Below are positions 1 through 8,322 of a DNA stretch of 64,000 bases, one piece after another. Under the pieces are notes generated by a model. The model made no database searches. It was given only the letters and a program-made list of their open reading frames with translations, and was not told the origin of the DNA. This DNA comes from Pseudomonadota bacterium (GTDB taxonomy: Bacteria; Pseudomonadota; Gammaproteobacteria; Burkholderiales; Burkholderiaceae_C). The translations under genes and the position numbers were made by a program. Location of the stretch: the NCBI GenBank assembly GCA_020161145.1, contig JAIUPQ010000002.1, forward strand, positions 372,001 through 436,000. The letters are read 5' to 3'. Position 1 is the first letter of the stretch; each line of letters begins with the position of its first letter.

Positions 1-2
1 TG

Positions 3-533
3 GCCGGCCAGCGCGTGGTCATCATGGGCGGCACCGGGCCGGTGGGCCGCATTGCCGCCGTGCTGGCGGCCCAGGCCGGGGCCGACGTGGCGCTGTCCAG
101 CCATGGCGGGCTGGCGTCCGCCAGCAAGGCGGCCGAGGCCACCGGCCAGCGCTTCGGGGTCAGACTGGGGGCGGTCAGCGGCGCCGATCGCGAGGCCGTG
201 CGCGCGGCCTTGGCCGGGGCCGATGTGCTGCTGGCCTGCGCCGCCGCCGGCGTCCAGGTGGTGACTGCGCAAGACCTGACGCACGCCAAACGGCTCAAGG
301 TGGCCGCCGACGTCAACGCCGTGCCGCCTGAAGGCATTGCCGGCGTGGGCGTCAAAGACAACGCCAAGCCACTGGCCGGCACCCAGGCCGTGGGCATCGG
401 GGCGCTGGCCATTGGCAACGTCAAATACCAGACCCAGAACCGCCTGCTCAAGCGCATGGCGGCCAGCGACACGCCGCTGGTGCTGAGCTTTACAGAGGCC
501 TTCGAGACGGCCCAGGCCTATCTGCAGGAGTGA
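3..533 (+). CDS. mtdB: Methylene-H4MPT dehydrogenase MtdB (C-terminal part)
   Basis: NAD(P)-dependent dehydrogenase that oxidises methylene-tetrahydromethanopterin to methenyl-H4MPT in cytoplasmic formaldehyde oxidation. The visible part opens with the Rossmann motif VVIMGGTGPVGR and continues through the conserved DVNAVPPEGIAG and GALAIGNVKYQ stretches to a natural stop. The start lies before the window. Family members are near 290 residues, so roughly the first 110-120 are missing. The stop overlaps the GTG start of the next gene (GTGA), which indicates translational coupling. The mch and fae genes downstream support the assignment. Confidence 0.9.
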   Translation, partial: AGQRVVIMGGTGPVGRIAAVLAAQAGADVALSSHGGLASASKAAEATGQRFGVRLGAVSGADREAVRAALAGADVLLACAAAGVQVVTAQDLTHAKRLKVAADVNAVPPEGIAGVGVKDNAKPLAGTQAVGIGALAIGNVKYQTQNRLLKRMAASDTPLVLSFTEAFETAQAYLQE

Positions 534-1657
534 AGCTGCTCATCGCCGCCACCAGCGCCCGCGCCCTGGCGGAAGCGGCCTGCACCAGCGGGTTCGAGGT
601 GGTGGCGCTGGACGTGTTTGGCGATGCCGACACGCGGCGTGCCGCCCGCCATTGGGCCTCCATCGGGGAGCCCGCCACGCTGCGCATCGACGCCGGCCGG
701 CTGGCCCAGGCGCTGCACACCCATGCGCCGGGTGCCCTGGGCTGGGTGGCCGGCAGCGGGCTGGAGGCGCTGCCCCATTGGCCCGAGGTGGCGGGCCTGC
801 CGCTGCTGGGCCGGCGGGGCCCGGTCCAGGGCGCCGAGTGGCTGGCCGCGCTGACGCAGCTGGGCCTGCCGCACCCGCCGTCGCAGGCCACGCCACCGCC
901 GCAGGGCGATGGCTGGCTGCGCAAAGACCTGGCCTCGTGCGGCGGCGTCGCGGTGCGGCGCGGCGACCTGCGGCCCGGCGGCGCCAGCGTGTACTGGCAG
1001 CGCGAAGAGGCGGGTCTGCCGGTGTCCCTGACCTTCATCGCCAACGGCCGTGAGGCCGTGGGGCTGGGCATCAACCGCCAGCTCACCCACACGGACGAGC
1101 CGGGCCGACCCTATCGGTTTGCGGGCGTGGCTGCCCCGCAGCCGCTGCCGGCGGCGGCCGAGGCGGCGCTGCTGCGGGCGGCGCGCGCGCTGACGGCCCG
1201 GTTCGGTCTGCGCGGCCTGGCCGGCCTTGACGCCCTGTGGCGGGGCGACACGCAGGACGACACCATCCGCGTGCTGGAGCTCAACGCCCGCCCGCCTGCC
1301 AGCCATGCCCTGCATACCGGCCCGCTGCTGGCCTGGCATGTGGCGGCCTGCCTGGAGGCGCGCCTGCCGCCCGAGGTGAGGCCCGGTTTTGCACTGCCCG
1401 TGCCCACCACGGCCAGCGCCCTGGCCCACGTGCTGGCACCCACGGCCGGTCGGCTGACGGCCGGTCTGCTGCAGGCCTGGACCGCCCGCGAGGGCGTGCA
1501 CGACGTGGCCCGCCCCGAAGACACCCCGCTGGCGGTGGCCGCCGGTGCGCCGCTGTGCACCGTCAGCGTGCAAGGCCCTGCCCACGACATCGACGCGCGG
1601 CTGCACGCCGCCCGCGCATACTGCCTGGCCGATTGGAGAGCCCACCATGTCCGTTGA
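530..1657 (+). CDS. ATP-grasp ligase of the H4MPT gene cluster
   Basis: A 375-residue ATP-grasp-type protein, starting at the GTG that overlaps the mtdB stop. The N-terminus has a pre-ATP-grasp fold (KLLIAATSARALAEAA). The C-terminal half carries metal/nucleotide-binding ATP-grasp features, including GLDALWRG followed by RVLELNARPPAS at about residues 230-255. Similar carboligase-like proteins occur between mtdB and mch in methylotroph archaeal-type clusters and are thought to act in H4MPT or methanofuran biosynthesis. Substrates are unassigned. A tyramine- or glutamate-ligating role is possible but not shown by the sequence. It overlaps mch by 11 bases. Confidence 0.7.
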   Translation: MKLLIAATSARALAEAACTSGFEVVALDVFGDADTRRAARHWASIGEPATLRIDAGRLAQALHTHAPGALGWVAGSGLEALPHWPEVAGLPLLGRRGPVQGAEWLAALTQLGLPHPPSQATPPPQGDGWLRKDLASCGGVAVRRGDLRPGGASVYWQREEAGLPVSLTFIANGREAVGLGINRQLTHTDEPGRPYRFAGVAAPQPLPAAAEAALLRAARALTARFGLRGLAGLDALWRGDTQDDTIRVLELNARPPASHALHTGPLLAWHVAACLEARLPPEVRPGFALPVPTTASALAHVLAPTAGRLTAGLLQAWTAREGVHDVARPEDTPLAVAAGAPLCTVSVQGPAHDIDARLHAARAYCLADWRAHHVR

Positions 1658-2636
1658 ATCCACCCCGCTCAGCGTCAACCAGTTGGCCATGCCGCTGGTG
1701 CGCCGCCTGATTGACCACGCCGACCGCCTGGGCGTGGCTGTGCGCACCCTGCCTTCGGGCGTCACCCTGGTCGATGCCGGCATTGAGGTCAGCGGCAGCG
1801 TCAAGGCCGGCCTGCTCATTGCCGACATCTGCCTGGGTGGGCTGGGCCGCACCCGCACCGTGCCCTGTGCCCAGAGCGGCTGGCCCACCTCGCTCACCGT
1901 CAGCAGCCCCCAGCCCGTGCTGGCCTGCCTGGGCAGCCAGTACGCCGGCTGGAGCCTGGCGGCCAGCGCCGAGGAGACGGGCGCCAAGAAATTCTTCGCC
2001 CTGGGCTCGGGCCCGGCGCGGGCGCTGGCGGCGCGCGAGCCGCTGTTCGCCGACCTGGGCTACCGCGATCGCGCCGAGCAGGGCGTCATCGTCATGGAGG
2101 TGGACTGCGAGCCGCCCCAGGTGGTGCTGGACAAGGTGTTGCGCGACACCGGCCTGGCGCCGCAGGGGCTGACCGTCATCCTCACCCCCACGCGCAGCCT
2201 GGCGGGCAGCACCCAGGTGGTGGCGCGCGTCATCGAGGTGGCGCTGCACAAGGCGCATGAGCTGGGGTTCGACCTGGCCCACGTGATGGACGCGGCCGGC
2301 ACGGCGCCGCTGCCCGCGCCCATTGCCGATGCGGTGCAGGCCATGGGCCGCACCAACGACGCCATCCTCTACGGCGGTCAGGTGCACCTGGTGGTGCGCG
2401 GCAACGCCGAGGCCGCCCGCGACCTGGCGCGGCGCCTGCCCTCGCGCCAGTCGCGCAGCCACGGCAAAGGCTTTGCCGAGATCTTCAAAGAGGCCGGCTA
2501 CGACTTCTACCAGATCGACCCCATGCTGTTCGCCCCGGCCGAGGTCTTCGTCAGCCACGTCGAAAGCGGCGAGACCTTCCATGCCGGCGGGCTGGACATG
2601 GCGCTGTTGATGAGCCTGTGGCGCTGTGACGCCTGA
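1647..2636 (+). CDS. mch: Methenyl-H4MPT cyclohydrolase
   Basis: Hydrolyses methenyl-H4MPT to formyl-H4MPT, the step after MtdB. The product is 329 residues, the normal length. Family stretches include LIADICLGGLGRT, GLTVILTPTRSLAGSTQVVARV near the middle, GRTNDAILYGG and the C-terminal FYQIDPMLFAPAEV. I chose the ATG at 1647, preceded by GGAGAG at 1635-1640, over an upstream in-frame start at 1545. The 1545 start would lie deep inside the previous gene and add non-homologous residues. The stop overlaps the next ATG (TGATG). Confidence 0.95.
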   Translation: MSVESTPLSVNQLAMPLVRRLIDHADRLGVAVRTLPSGVTLVDAGIEVSGSVKAGLLIADICLGGLGRTRTVPCAQSGWPTSLTVSSPQPVLACLGSQYAGWSLAASAEETGAKKFFALGSGPARALAAREPLFADLGYRDRAEQGVIVMEVDCEPPQVVLDKVLRDTGLAPQGLTVILTPTRSLAGSTQVVARVIEVALHKAHELGFDLAHVMDAAGTAPLPAPIADAVQAMGRTNDAILYGGQVHLVVRGNAEAARDLARRLPSRQSRSHGKGFAEIFKEAGYDFYQIDPMLFAPAEVFVSHVESGETFHAGGLDMALLMSLWRCDA

Positions 2637-3550
2637 TGGGGTGCTTGCGCGTCGCCCTGTTCACCGACGAGATCGGCTGGCACACGCGGCAGTTGCAGGC
2701 CGCGCTGCGCGCGCGTGGCGCTCAGGGGCGCTGCGTCGATCTTGAGCACTGCGCCATCGACACCACGCGCGCGGCGGGTCTGCGCATTCCGGGCTTTGCC
2801 GGCCTGCCCGACGCGGCGCTGGTGCGCGGCATCGCCGGTGGCACCTTCGAGCAGGTGACCAAGCGGCTGGGGGTGCTGCATGCGTTGCGGGCGCTGGGGG
2901 TGCCGGTCTACAACGAGGCGCGGGCCATCGAGCGCGCGGTGGACAAATCCGCCACCAGCCTGCTGCTGCACGCAGCCGGCTTGCCCACACCGCCCACCTG
3001 GGCCACCGAATCGGCGGCCGAGGCCGAGCGCCTGGTTGCGCGCGCCAGCGCAGCGGGCGAGGCCTTGGTGGTCAAGCCGCTGTTCGGCTCGCAAGGCAAG
3101 GGCTTGCTGCGCGTGGGCTGGGTCAACGGCGCCCACCAGCCGCTGCCGCCCCAGGTGTTCGGCTCACGCCGCTTTGGCCACGGCAAGATGGCCTATCTGC
3201 AGCGCTACGTGCCGCCGCCCGCCACGCCAGGCCACGACTGGCGTGTGCTGGTCATTGGCGGCCGCGCACGCGCCGCCATGCGCCGCATCAGCGACGGCTG
3301 GGTGCACAACGTGGCCCAGGGGGCGCGCTGCGAGGCGGCGGCGCTGACGCCCGAGTTGGCGCATCTGGCCGAGGCCGCCAGTGCGGCGCTGGAGCTGGAC
3401 TATGCCGGCGTCGATCTCATCCCCGGCGCTGGCGGCGCGCAGGTGCTGGAGGTCAACGGCGTGGCCGCCTGGCAAGGCTTGCAGCGGGTCACGCCGTTCT
3501 CCATTGCCCAGGCGCTGGTCGATGACTTGCTGGATCGGCGCCGGCCATGA
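2636..3550 (+). CDS. RimK-family ATP-grasp ligase (Orf5 type)
   Basis: A 304-residue RimK-like ATP-grasp protein. It has the ATP-binding segment VVKPLFGSQGKGLLRV at about residues 145-160, a DWRVLVIGGRARAAMRR strand, and the terminal metal-binding motif GVDLIPGAGG...VLEVNGVAAWQGL. Archaeal relatives add glutamate to H4MPT (MptN) or to F420. In methylotrophs the gene next to mch is called orf5 and is needed for the H4MPT pathway. Glutamylation or a related amino-acid ligation in cofactor synthesis is therefore the likely role, by inference. Coupled to both neighbours by 1-4 base overlaps. Confidence 0.75.
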   Translation: MGCLRVALFTDEIGWHTRQLQAALRARGAQGRCVDLEHCAIDTTRAAGLRIPGFAGLPDAALVRGIAGGTFEQVTKRLGVLHALRALGVPVYNEARAIERAVDKSATSLLLHAAGLPTPPTWATESAAEAERLVARASAAGEALVVKPLFGSQGKGLLRVGWVNGAHQPLPPQVFGSRRFGHGKMAYLQRYVPPPATPGHDWRVLVIGGRARAAMRRISDGWVHNVAQGARCEAAALTPELAHLAEAASAALELDYAGVDLIPGAGGAQVLEVNGVAAWQGLQRVTPFSIAQALVDDLLDRRRP

Positions 3551-4392
3551 CGCCGGCCGCTGCCTTTCTGCAGGCCTGCGCGCTGGACGTGGCCGTGCGC
3601 AAACCCGGCAACGTCAGCCAGGCATCGCCTGGCCATGGCATGACGGCGGCCGACTTCCTGGCCAGCAGCGAGGCGGCCGCGCCCGCACTGGTGCAGGCCG
3701 GGTCGGTGGGCGCGCGCATCGAGGCCGCCGTGGCCGCCACCTGGCAGCGCGTGGGCTGCAACACCAATCTGGGCATCGTGCTGCTGTGCGCGCCGCTGGC
3801 CATGGCCGTGCAGCAGGCGGCGCGGCCGGATCGCCCGGCGCTGCGCGCCGCCTTGCAACAGGTGCTGGGCAGCCTCACGGTGGCCGATGCCGAGGCCGCG
3901 TTTCGCGCCATCCGGCTTGCCAACCCCGGTGGCCTGGGCGAGGCGCCCGAGGGCGACGTGCGCGAAGCGCCAGCGATGACGCTGCGTGACGCCATGGCGC
4001 TGGCCGCCGGGCGGGACCGCATCGCCCGCTTTTACGCCGAGGGCGGGGCCGAGCTGTGGGAGGTGGGCCTGGCGGCCCGCGACGCCGTGGCCGCGCCGCT
4101 GGCCAGTACCCAAACCGTGCAAGCCATCTACCTGGCCTGGCTGGCCAGCGCGCCGGATGCACACATCGTGCGCAAACATGGGCTGGCGGTGGCGCAAACT
4201 GTCATGCAGCAGGCGGCGCCCTGGTGGGCGCGCGCCCGTGCGGGTGCCGTGCCGGACGATGACCCGGCGTTTGCGGCCTGGGATGCGGCGCTGAAGGCGG
4301 CCCGCATCAACCCCGGCACCAGCGCGGACTTGACCGTGGCCACGCTGATGGCCGCGGGCTGCCTGGAAGCTGGGGCAAACCCTGAGCCGTGA
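3547..4392 (+). CDS. CitG/MdcB-like protein of the H4MPT cluster (Orf7 type)
   Basis: Belongs to the triphosphoribosyl-dephospho-CoA synthase fold. It shows the family's early KPGNVS motif (about residue 19) and the GCNTNLGIVLL motif (about residue 75), which correspond to the KPG and GxNTxxG nucleotide-binding motifs of CitG. No citrate or malonate decarboxylase genes are nearby, so acyl-carrier loading is unlikely. In methylotrophs this gene (orf7) sits between orf5 and fae and is linked to H4MPT or methanofuran synthesis. Its chemistry is not established. The start overlaps the previous stop (ATGA). Confidence 0.7.
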   Translation: MTPAAAFLQACALDVAVRKPGNVSQASPGHGMTAADFLASSEAAAPALVQAGSVGARIEAAVAATWQRVGCNTNLGIVLLCAPLAMAVQQAARPDRPALRAALQQVLGSLTVADAEAAFRAIRLANPGGLGEAPEGDVREAPAMTLRDAMALAAGRDRIARFYAEGGAELWEVGLAARDAVAAPLASTQTVQAIYLAWLASAPDAHIVRKHGLAVAQTVMQQAAPWWARARAGAVPDDDPAFAAWDAALKAARINPGTSADLTVATLMAAGCLEAGANPEP

Positions 4393-4434
4393 CGGGGCTT
4401 GCGTGGCACGCTTCGTGTATGCTGATTTGAGTCG

Positions 4435-4451
4435 CCGGTGACGGTCACCGG
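4435..4451. promoter_or_regulatory. 17-bp perfect palindrome in the fae leader
   Basis: CCGGTGAC-G-GTCACCGG is an exact inverted repeat 46 bases before the fae start, within the only sizeable gap of this operon (4393-4497). A TATGCT hexamer at 4418-4423 could be a -10 element, which would put the palindrome just after the transcription start. It could be an operator or an mRNA 5' hairpin that boosts or tunes fae expression. The protein that binds it is unknown. Confidence 0.45.
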
Positions 4452-4497
4452 TGTCACATCTGTGTAGGCAACCTTTTGCTAGAGGAGCAACGAGAAC

Positions 4498-5007
4498 ATG
4501 GCCAAGATCGATCGCATGTTGGTGGGTGAGTCGCTGGTGGGTGATGGCAACGAAGTTGCGCACATCGACCTCATCATCGGCCCCCGTGGCACGGCCGCCG
4601 AAACCGCGTTTGCCAACGCGCTGACCAACAACAAGGACGGCTTCACCTCGCTGCTGGCCGTCATCGCCCCCAACCTGTTGACCAAGCCGTCCACCGTGAT
4701 GTTCAACAAGGTCACCATCAAGGGTGCCAAGCAGGCCGTGCAGATGTTCGGCCCCGCCCAGCGCGGCGTGGCCATGGCCGTGGCCGACTGCGTCGAGGAC
4801 GGCACCATCCCGGCCGACGAGGCCAACAACCTGTTCGTCTGCGTGGGCGTGTTCATCCACTGGCTGGCTGAAGACGACAAGAAGATCCAGGACTACAACT
4901 ACGCCGCCACCAAGGAGTCGATCAAGCGCGCCGTCGCCGGCTTCCCCACGGCGGCCGAAGTCGTGGCCAAGAAGGGCAGTGCCACCCACCCGTTTGCCGC
5001 CAACTGA
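4498..5007 (+). CDS. fae: Formaldehyde-activating enzyme
   Basis: Condenses formaldehyde with H4MPT to methylene-H4MPT, the entry step of the pathway. At 169 residues it is the normal length. It has the conserved [15 protein letters not shown] stretch, with the catalytic histidine at position 22, then [16 protein letters not shown] and [17 protein letters not shown] strong ribosome site (AGAGGAGC) lies about 9 bases before the ATG. It is separated from the upstream genes by about 100 bases containing a candidate promoter, consistent with the very high independent expression typical of fae. Confidence 0.97.
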   Translation: MAKIDRMLVGESLVGDGNEVAHIDLIIGPRGTAAETAFANALTNNKDGFTSLLAVIAPNLLTKPSTVMFNKVTIKGAKQAVQMFGPAQRGVAMAVADCVEDGTIPADEANNLFVCVGVFIHWLAEDDKKIQDYNYAATKESIKRAVAGFPTAAEVVAKKGSATHPFAAN

Positions 5008-5056
5008 CATTTGGCGTAGCATTGAGGCACGCAAGCGCTGAACCCTTGCGTTCCTT

Positions 5057-5114
5057 GCGCGGCTTGATTGGCCGCGCCCCCAGCCGGCCCACCATTGCGG
5101 TGCGCGCCGGCTGG
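5057..5114. terminator. Two hairpins between convergent fae and folB-like genes
   Basis: First hairpin: GCGCGGC / GCCGCGC (5057-5063 and 5071-5077, loop TTGATTG). Second hairpin: CCAGCCGGC / GCCGGCTGG (5080-5088 and 5106-5114), followed by TTCATTTT. The position between convergent genes fits transcription termination, perhaps from both sides. The T tract is weak. Confidence 0.45.
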
Positions 5115-5150
5115 TTCATTTTGGGATCGGCGCGGCTGTCGCCGCACCGG

Positions 5151-5630
5151 TCAGCTGGGGATCATCCCCGAGCCGATCCAGCGCAACACCTGGGCGCTGT
5201 GCGCCGCCTGCACGGCCGGGCCGTCGCGGCTGGCGCTGCGCTCGATCTGCACGCCCACGGCACCCACGTCGTCGAACTTGCGCGGCTTGACGATCTTGAC
5301 GCGCACCCAGGTGGCGCCAAAGTCCACCAGCAGCATCTGGGCGATCTGCTCGGCCAGCGCCTCGAGCAGCGTCACGCCGTGGTGCGTCATCAGCGCACGC
5401 AGGCGCTCGCGCACCACGCCGTAGTCGATGGTGTCGGCGATGCGGTCGGTGGCGCAGGCGCGCGCGCGCGGAATGCCCGCCACCACGTCGATGATCAGCG
5501 GCTGCGGGTTGTGCAACTCGGTGTCGTGGATGCCGATCACCGTCTGGCCGGTGAAGCCCTCGATGAAGATCAAATCCAGCGGCTGCGCCTCGGCGGCCAG
5601 GACGGGGGCGGAGATGAAAGGCATGGACAT
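5151..5630 (-). CDS. Dihydroneopterin aldolase-like protein (FolB family)
   Basis: FolB-type aldolase/epimerase fold, 159 residues from the ATG at 5630. Visible features are the IFIEGFTGQTVIGIHDTE opening strand, a DYGVVRERLRAL helix and the TLLEALAEQIAQMLL segment with the conserved glutamate. The enzyme converts dihydroneopterin to 6-hydroxymethyl-dihydropterin, a precursor of folate and, in this neighbourhood, probably of H4MPT. Upstream in-frame codons would extend it to 5726, but they lack family similarity and run into the promoter region of the divergent regulator. No clear ribosome site was seen, so the start is tentative. Confidence 0.75.
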   Translation of the reverse strand: MSMPFISAPVLAAEAQPLDLIFIEGFTGQTVIGIHDTELHNPQPLIIDVVAGIPRARACATDRIADTIDYGVVRERLRALMTHHGVTLLEALAEQIAQMLLVDFGATWVRVKIVKPRKFDDVGAVGVQIERSASRDGPAVQAAHSAQVLRWIGSGMIPS

Positions 5631-5752
5631 GGTGGGCGTGGCTTGCAAAATCGGGGCCTGCTGGCACAGCTCGTGCAATCGGCATTGTGCGTGAGGCCAG
5701 CCGGGGGGCTTGGCACTACAGTCCACCCTCTACGGGTGCAACGGGGACAGGC

Positions 5753-7729
5753 ATGACGTTGGTGTTGCCGCGGCGTGAGCGCCATGCGGATCGGGTGTTC
5801 GAGGTGGTGCGCGGCGGCGTGCGCGATGCGGCCGAGCCGGTGGTGGCGCGCTCATGGGGCCGCTGTCTCAATGAGTTCCAGTTGCATCCCGACCGCCCGC
5901 CGCGCCAGGTGCCATTGGTGTCCGACACGGCGCTGGCCGGACGGCAGGGCCGGCTGGCCGACCTGCTGGACTGCGCCCGCTTCGAGATGACCTCGCTCTA
6001 CCAGCAGATGGGCGACGACGAAACGGCGGTGCTGCTGACCGACACCGACGGCGTCATCCTGCACATGGTGGCCTCGGCCGACTTTGCCGCCGAGATGGCC
6101 GGCTACGGCATGCGGGTGGGCGCCATCTGGAGCGAGGCCGAGGCCGGCACCAACGGCATGGGCACCTGCCTGGCCGCCGCCGCGCCGGTGGCGGTGCGGC
6201 GCGAGGATCACTTCTTCACCCAGTTCACCGAGCTGACCTGTTCGGCCGTGCCCATTTACGACCCGGCGGGCGAGCTGACGGCGGTGCTGGACGTCTCCAG
6301 CCGCTCCACCCAGGCGCAGCAGCATCTGCTGGTGCTGCTGGGCATGACGGCGCGGATGATCGAAAACCAGCTCATCGACGCGCAGTTCCGCAGCGCGCAT
6401 GCGGTGCATTTCCACAGCCGCCCCGAGTTCGTCTACACGCTGCACGAAGGCCGGCTGGCCGTGGGCAGCGGTGGCGAGGTGCTGGCCGCCAACCGCAGTG
6501 CGCTGTTCCAGATGGGCATGACCACCATGGGCGAGATCCGTGGCCAGCGCTTCGAGGCGCTGTTCCAGGCCACGCTGCCCGAGCTGCTGGAGCGCAGCCG
6601 GGCCTCGGCCTACCACCCCGTGGTGGCCTACCGTGCCCATGCCGCCCACCGCTTCTTTGCCGTGGTGCGACCGCCGCAGGGCGCGGGCGAGACGGCTCCG
6701 CTGATGCCGCCGCCGGTGGCGTCCCGCCTGAGTCCACGGACGCCGTCGGTGGCCGTGCCCATCCAGGGCGGCGTCACCTTTGCCGACCCGCGCCTGGCCC
6801 AGGCGCTGCAGGTGGCGCAGCGCGTGATTGCGCGGGCCACCCCGGTGCTGCTCAGCGGCGAGACCGGCTCGGGCAAAGAGGTGTTCGCCCGTGCCGTGCA
6901 CGAGGCCAGCCCCCATGGCAGCGGTCCGTTCGTGGCCATCAACTGCGCCAGCCTGCCCGAAAACCTGATCGAGTCCGAGCTGTTTGGCTACCGGGCCGGC
7001 GCCTTCACCGGCGCCCAGCGCACCGGCCGGCGCGGCAAGATCGTGCAGGCCGACGGCGGCACCTTGTTCCTCGACGAAATCGGCGACATGCCGCTGGATT
7101 TGCAGGCGCGGCTGCTGCGGGTGCTGGAAGACCGCCAGGTGACGCCGCTGGGCACCGAAGACGTGTTGACTGTCAACTTCCAGCTCATCAGCGCCAGCCA
7201 CCGCGACCTGCTGACGCGGGTCGAGCAAGGCGAGTTCCGCGAAGACCTGTACTACCGCCTCAGCGGGGTGGAGCTGGTGCTGCCGCCGCTGCGCGAGCGC
7301 AGCGACAAGCGCGAGCTGATGCTGGCCTTGCTGGCCACCGAGGTCGGCGTCGGCAGCAAGCTGACCCAGGCCGCCGAGCACCTGCTGATGAACCACCCCT
7401 GGCCCGGCAACGTGCGCCAGCTGCGCCACGTGCTGCGCGCGGCGGCGGCGCTGGCCGATGGGGCCGTGCTGGACATCGCCCACTTCCCGTCGCTGCGCCC
7501 GCGTGGCGAGGCCAGCCTGCTGCCGCCGGTGCTGCCCAACCCCGAGCCCACGCCGCCGCTGCCGCCGCTGGGGCCCATCCAGGCCAACGAGCGGCAGGTG
7601 CTGCTGGGCCTGCTGGAGCAGCACCGCTGGAACGTCAGCCAGGTGGCCAAGGTGCTGGGTGTCAGCCGCAACACCCTCTACCGCAAACTGCACAAGCTGC
7701 ACATTCCGGTCTCCCATCCCTGCGCATGA
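5753..7729 (+). CDS. Sigma-54-dependent transcriptional activator (AcoR type)
   Basis: A 658-residue enhancer-binding protein. Residues 60-195 form a GAF-like sensor (TAVLLTDTDGVIL, EAGTNGMGTCLA, VLDVSSR). The AAA+ core has Walker A GETGSGKE near 368, the sigma-54 contact loop GAFTGA near 417 and Walker B GGTLFLDEIGD. The C-terminus is a Fis-type helix-turn-helix (VSQVAKVLGVSRNTLYRKL). Start chosen at 5753, with GGGGACAG just upstream, rather than 5687. The signal it senses is unknown. Because it is the first gene of an operon of cofactor-synthesis genes (ATGA overlap with the next gene), it probably controls C1 metabolism, perhaps as an alcohol or aldehyde sensor. Confidence 0.88.
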   Translation: MTLVLPRRERHADRVFEVVRGGVRDAAEPVVARSWGRCLNEFQLHPDRPPRQVPLVSDTALAGRQGRLADLLDCARFEMTSLYQQMGDDETAVLLTDTDGVILHMVASADFAAEMAGYGMRVGAIWSEAEAGTNGMGTCLAAAAPVAVRREDHFFTQFTELTCSAVPIYDPAGELTAVLDVSSRSTQAQQHLLVLLGMTARMIENQLIDAQFRSAHAVHFHSRPEFVYTLHEGRLAVGSGGEVLAANRSALFQMGMTTMGEIRGQRFEALFQATLPELLERSRASAYHPVVAYRAHAAHRFFAVVRPPQGAGETAPLMPPPVASRLSPRTPSVAVPIQGGVTFADPRLAQALQVAQRVIARATPVLLSGETGSGKEVFARAVHEASPHGSGPFVAINCASLPENLIESELFGYRAGAFTGAQRTGRRGKIVQADGGTLFLDEIGDMPLDLQARLLRVLEDRQVTPLGTEDVLTVNFQLISASHRDLLTRVEQGEFREDLYYRLSGVELVLPPLRERSDKRELMLALLATEVGVGSKLTQAAEHLLMNHPWPGNVRQLRHVLRAAAALADGAVLDIAHFPSLRPRGEASLLPPVLPNPEPTPPLPPLGPIQANERQVLLGLLEQHRWNVSQVAKVLGVSRNTLYRKLHKLHIPVSHPCA

Positions 7730-8322
7730 TCGACGACGACAACCCGCCCGTCGAAGGGCTGCCGCGGCGCTCGCGGTTCGCCTGGTGCATCACCGGCTCG
7801 GGCCATTTTCTGGACGAGTCCATGGCGCTGGCGGCGCGGCTGCCCGAGGTGGATCTCTTCCTCTCCGCCGCCGGCGAAGAGGTGCTGGGCATCTACGGCC
7901 AGAGCCTGGCCTCGCTGCGCGAGCGCTGGCGCGTCTTTCGCGACAAGACCGCCAGCAGCGTGCCGGTGGGCGCGCTCTACAGCGATGTCTATCACACGGT
8001 CATCATTGCCCCGGCCACCAGCAACACGGTGGCCAAGTGCGCGCTGGGCATCTCCGACACCTTGCCCACCAACATGCTGGCCCAGGCCGGCAAGCTGGGC
8101 ATTCCCAGTCTGGTCTTTGCCTGCGACGCCGAGCCGGTCATCGTCACCCGGGCGCCGCACGACTGGGTGACGCTGCGCCCCCGGCCCACCGAGCTGGACC
8201 ACGTCGAGCGCCTGCGCGGCATCGCCCACGTGCGCGTGGCGGCGGTGCTGCCGGAGTTGCGCGTGCTGCTCGAGCAGCGGCTGACCGAACTGAATCTCGC
8301 GTGGAACACATCCTCTTCCTGA
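7726..8322 (+). CDS. Flavoprotein, candidate dihydromethanopterin reductase
   Basis: A 198-residue flavoprotein of the DfrB/AfpA/DmrX-like group, with a flavin-binding start (AWCITGSGHFLDES) and the PATSNTVAKCALGISDTLPTN region typical of phosphopantothenoylcysteine-decarboxylase-fold flavoproteins. Archaeal and some proteobacterial relatives reduce dihydromethanopterin to H4MPT with FMN. The location inside an H4MPT operon makes that role the best guess. The start overlaps the previous stop (ATGA) and the end overlaps the next gene by 22 bases. Confidence 0.65.
   Translation: MIDDDNPPVEGLPRRSRFAWCITGSGHFLDESMALAARLPEVDLFLSAAGEEVLGIYGQSLASLRERWRVFRDKTASSVPVGALYSDVYHTVIIAPATSNTVAKCALGISDTLPTNMLAQAGKLGIPSLVFACDAEPVIVTRAPHDWVTLRPRPTELDHVERLRGIAHVRVAAVLPELRVLLEQRLTELNLAWNTSSS

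Noticed and set aside
4405-4420. TGGCACG-CTTC-GTGTA as sigma-54 promoter for fae
   Set aside because: The -24 GG is present but the -12 reads GT instead of GC, so the match is incomplete.
7458-8300. Upstream extension of the DHPS-like frame
   Set aside because: It overlaps the sigma-54 activator and flavoprotein genes in another frame; the GTG at 8301 marks the family start.
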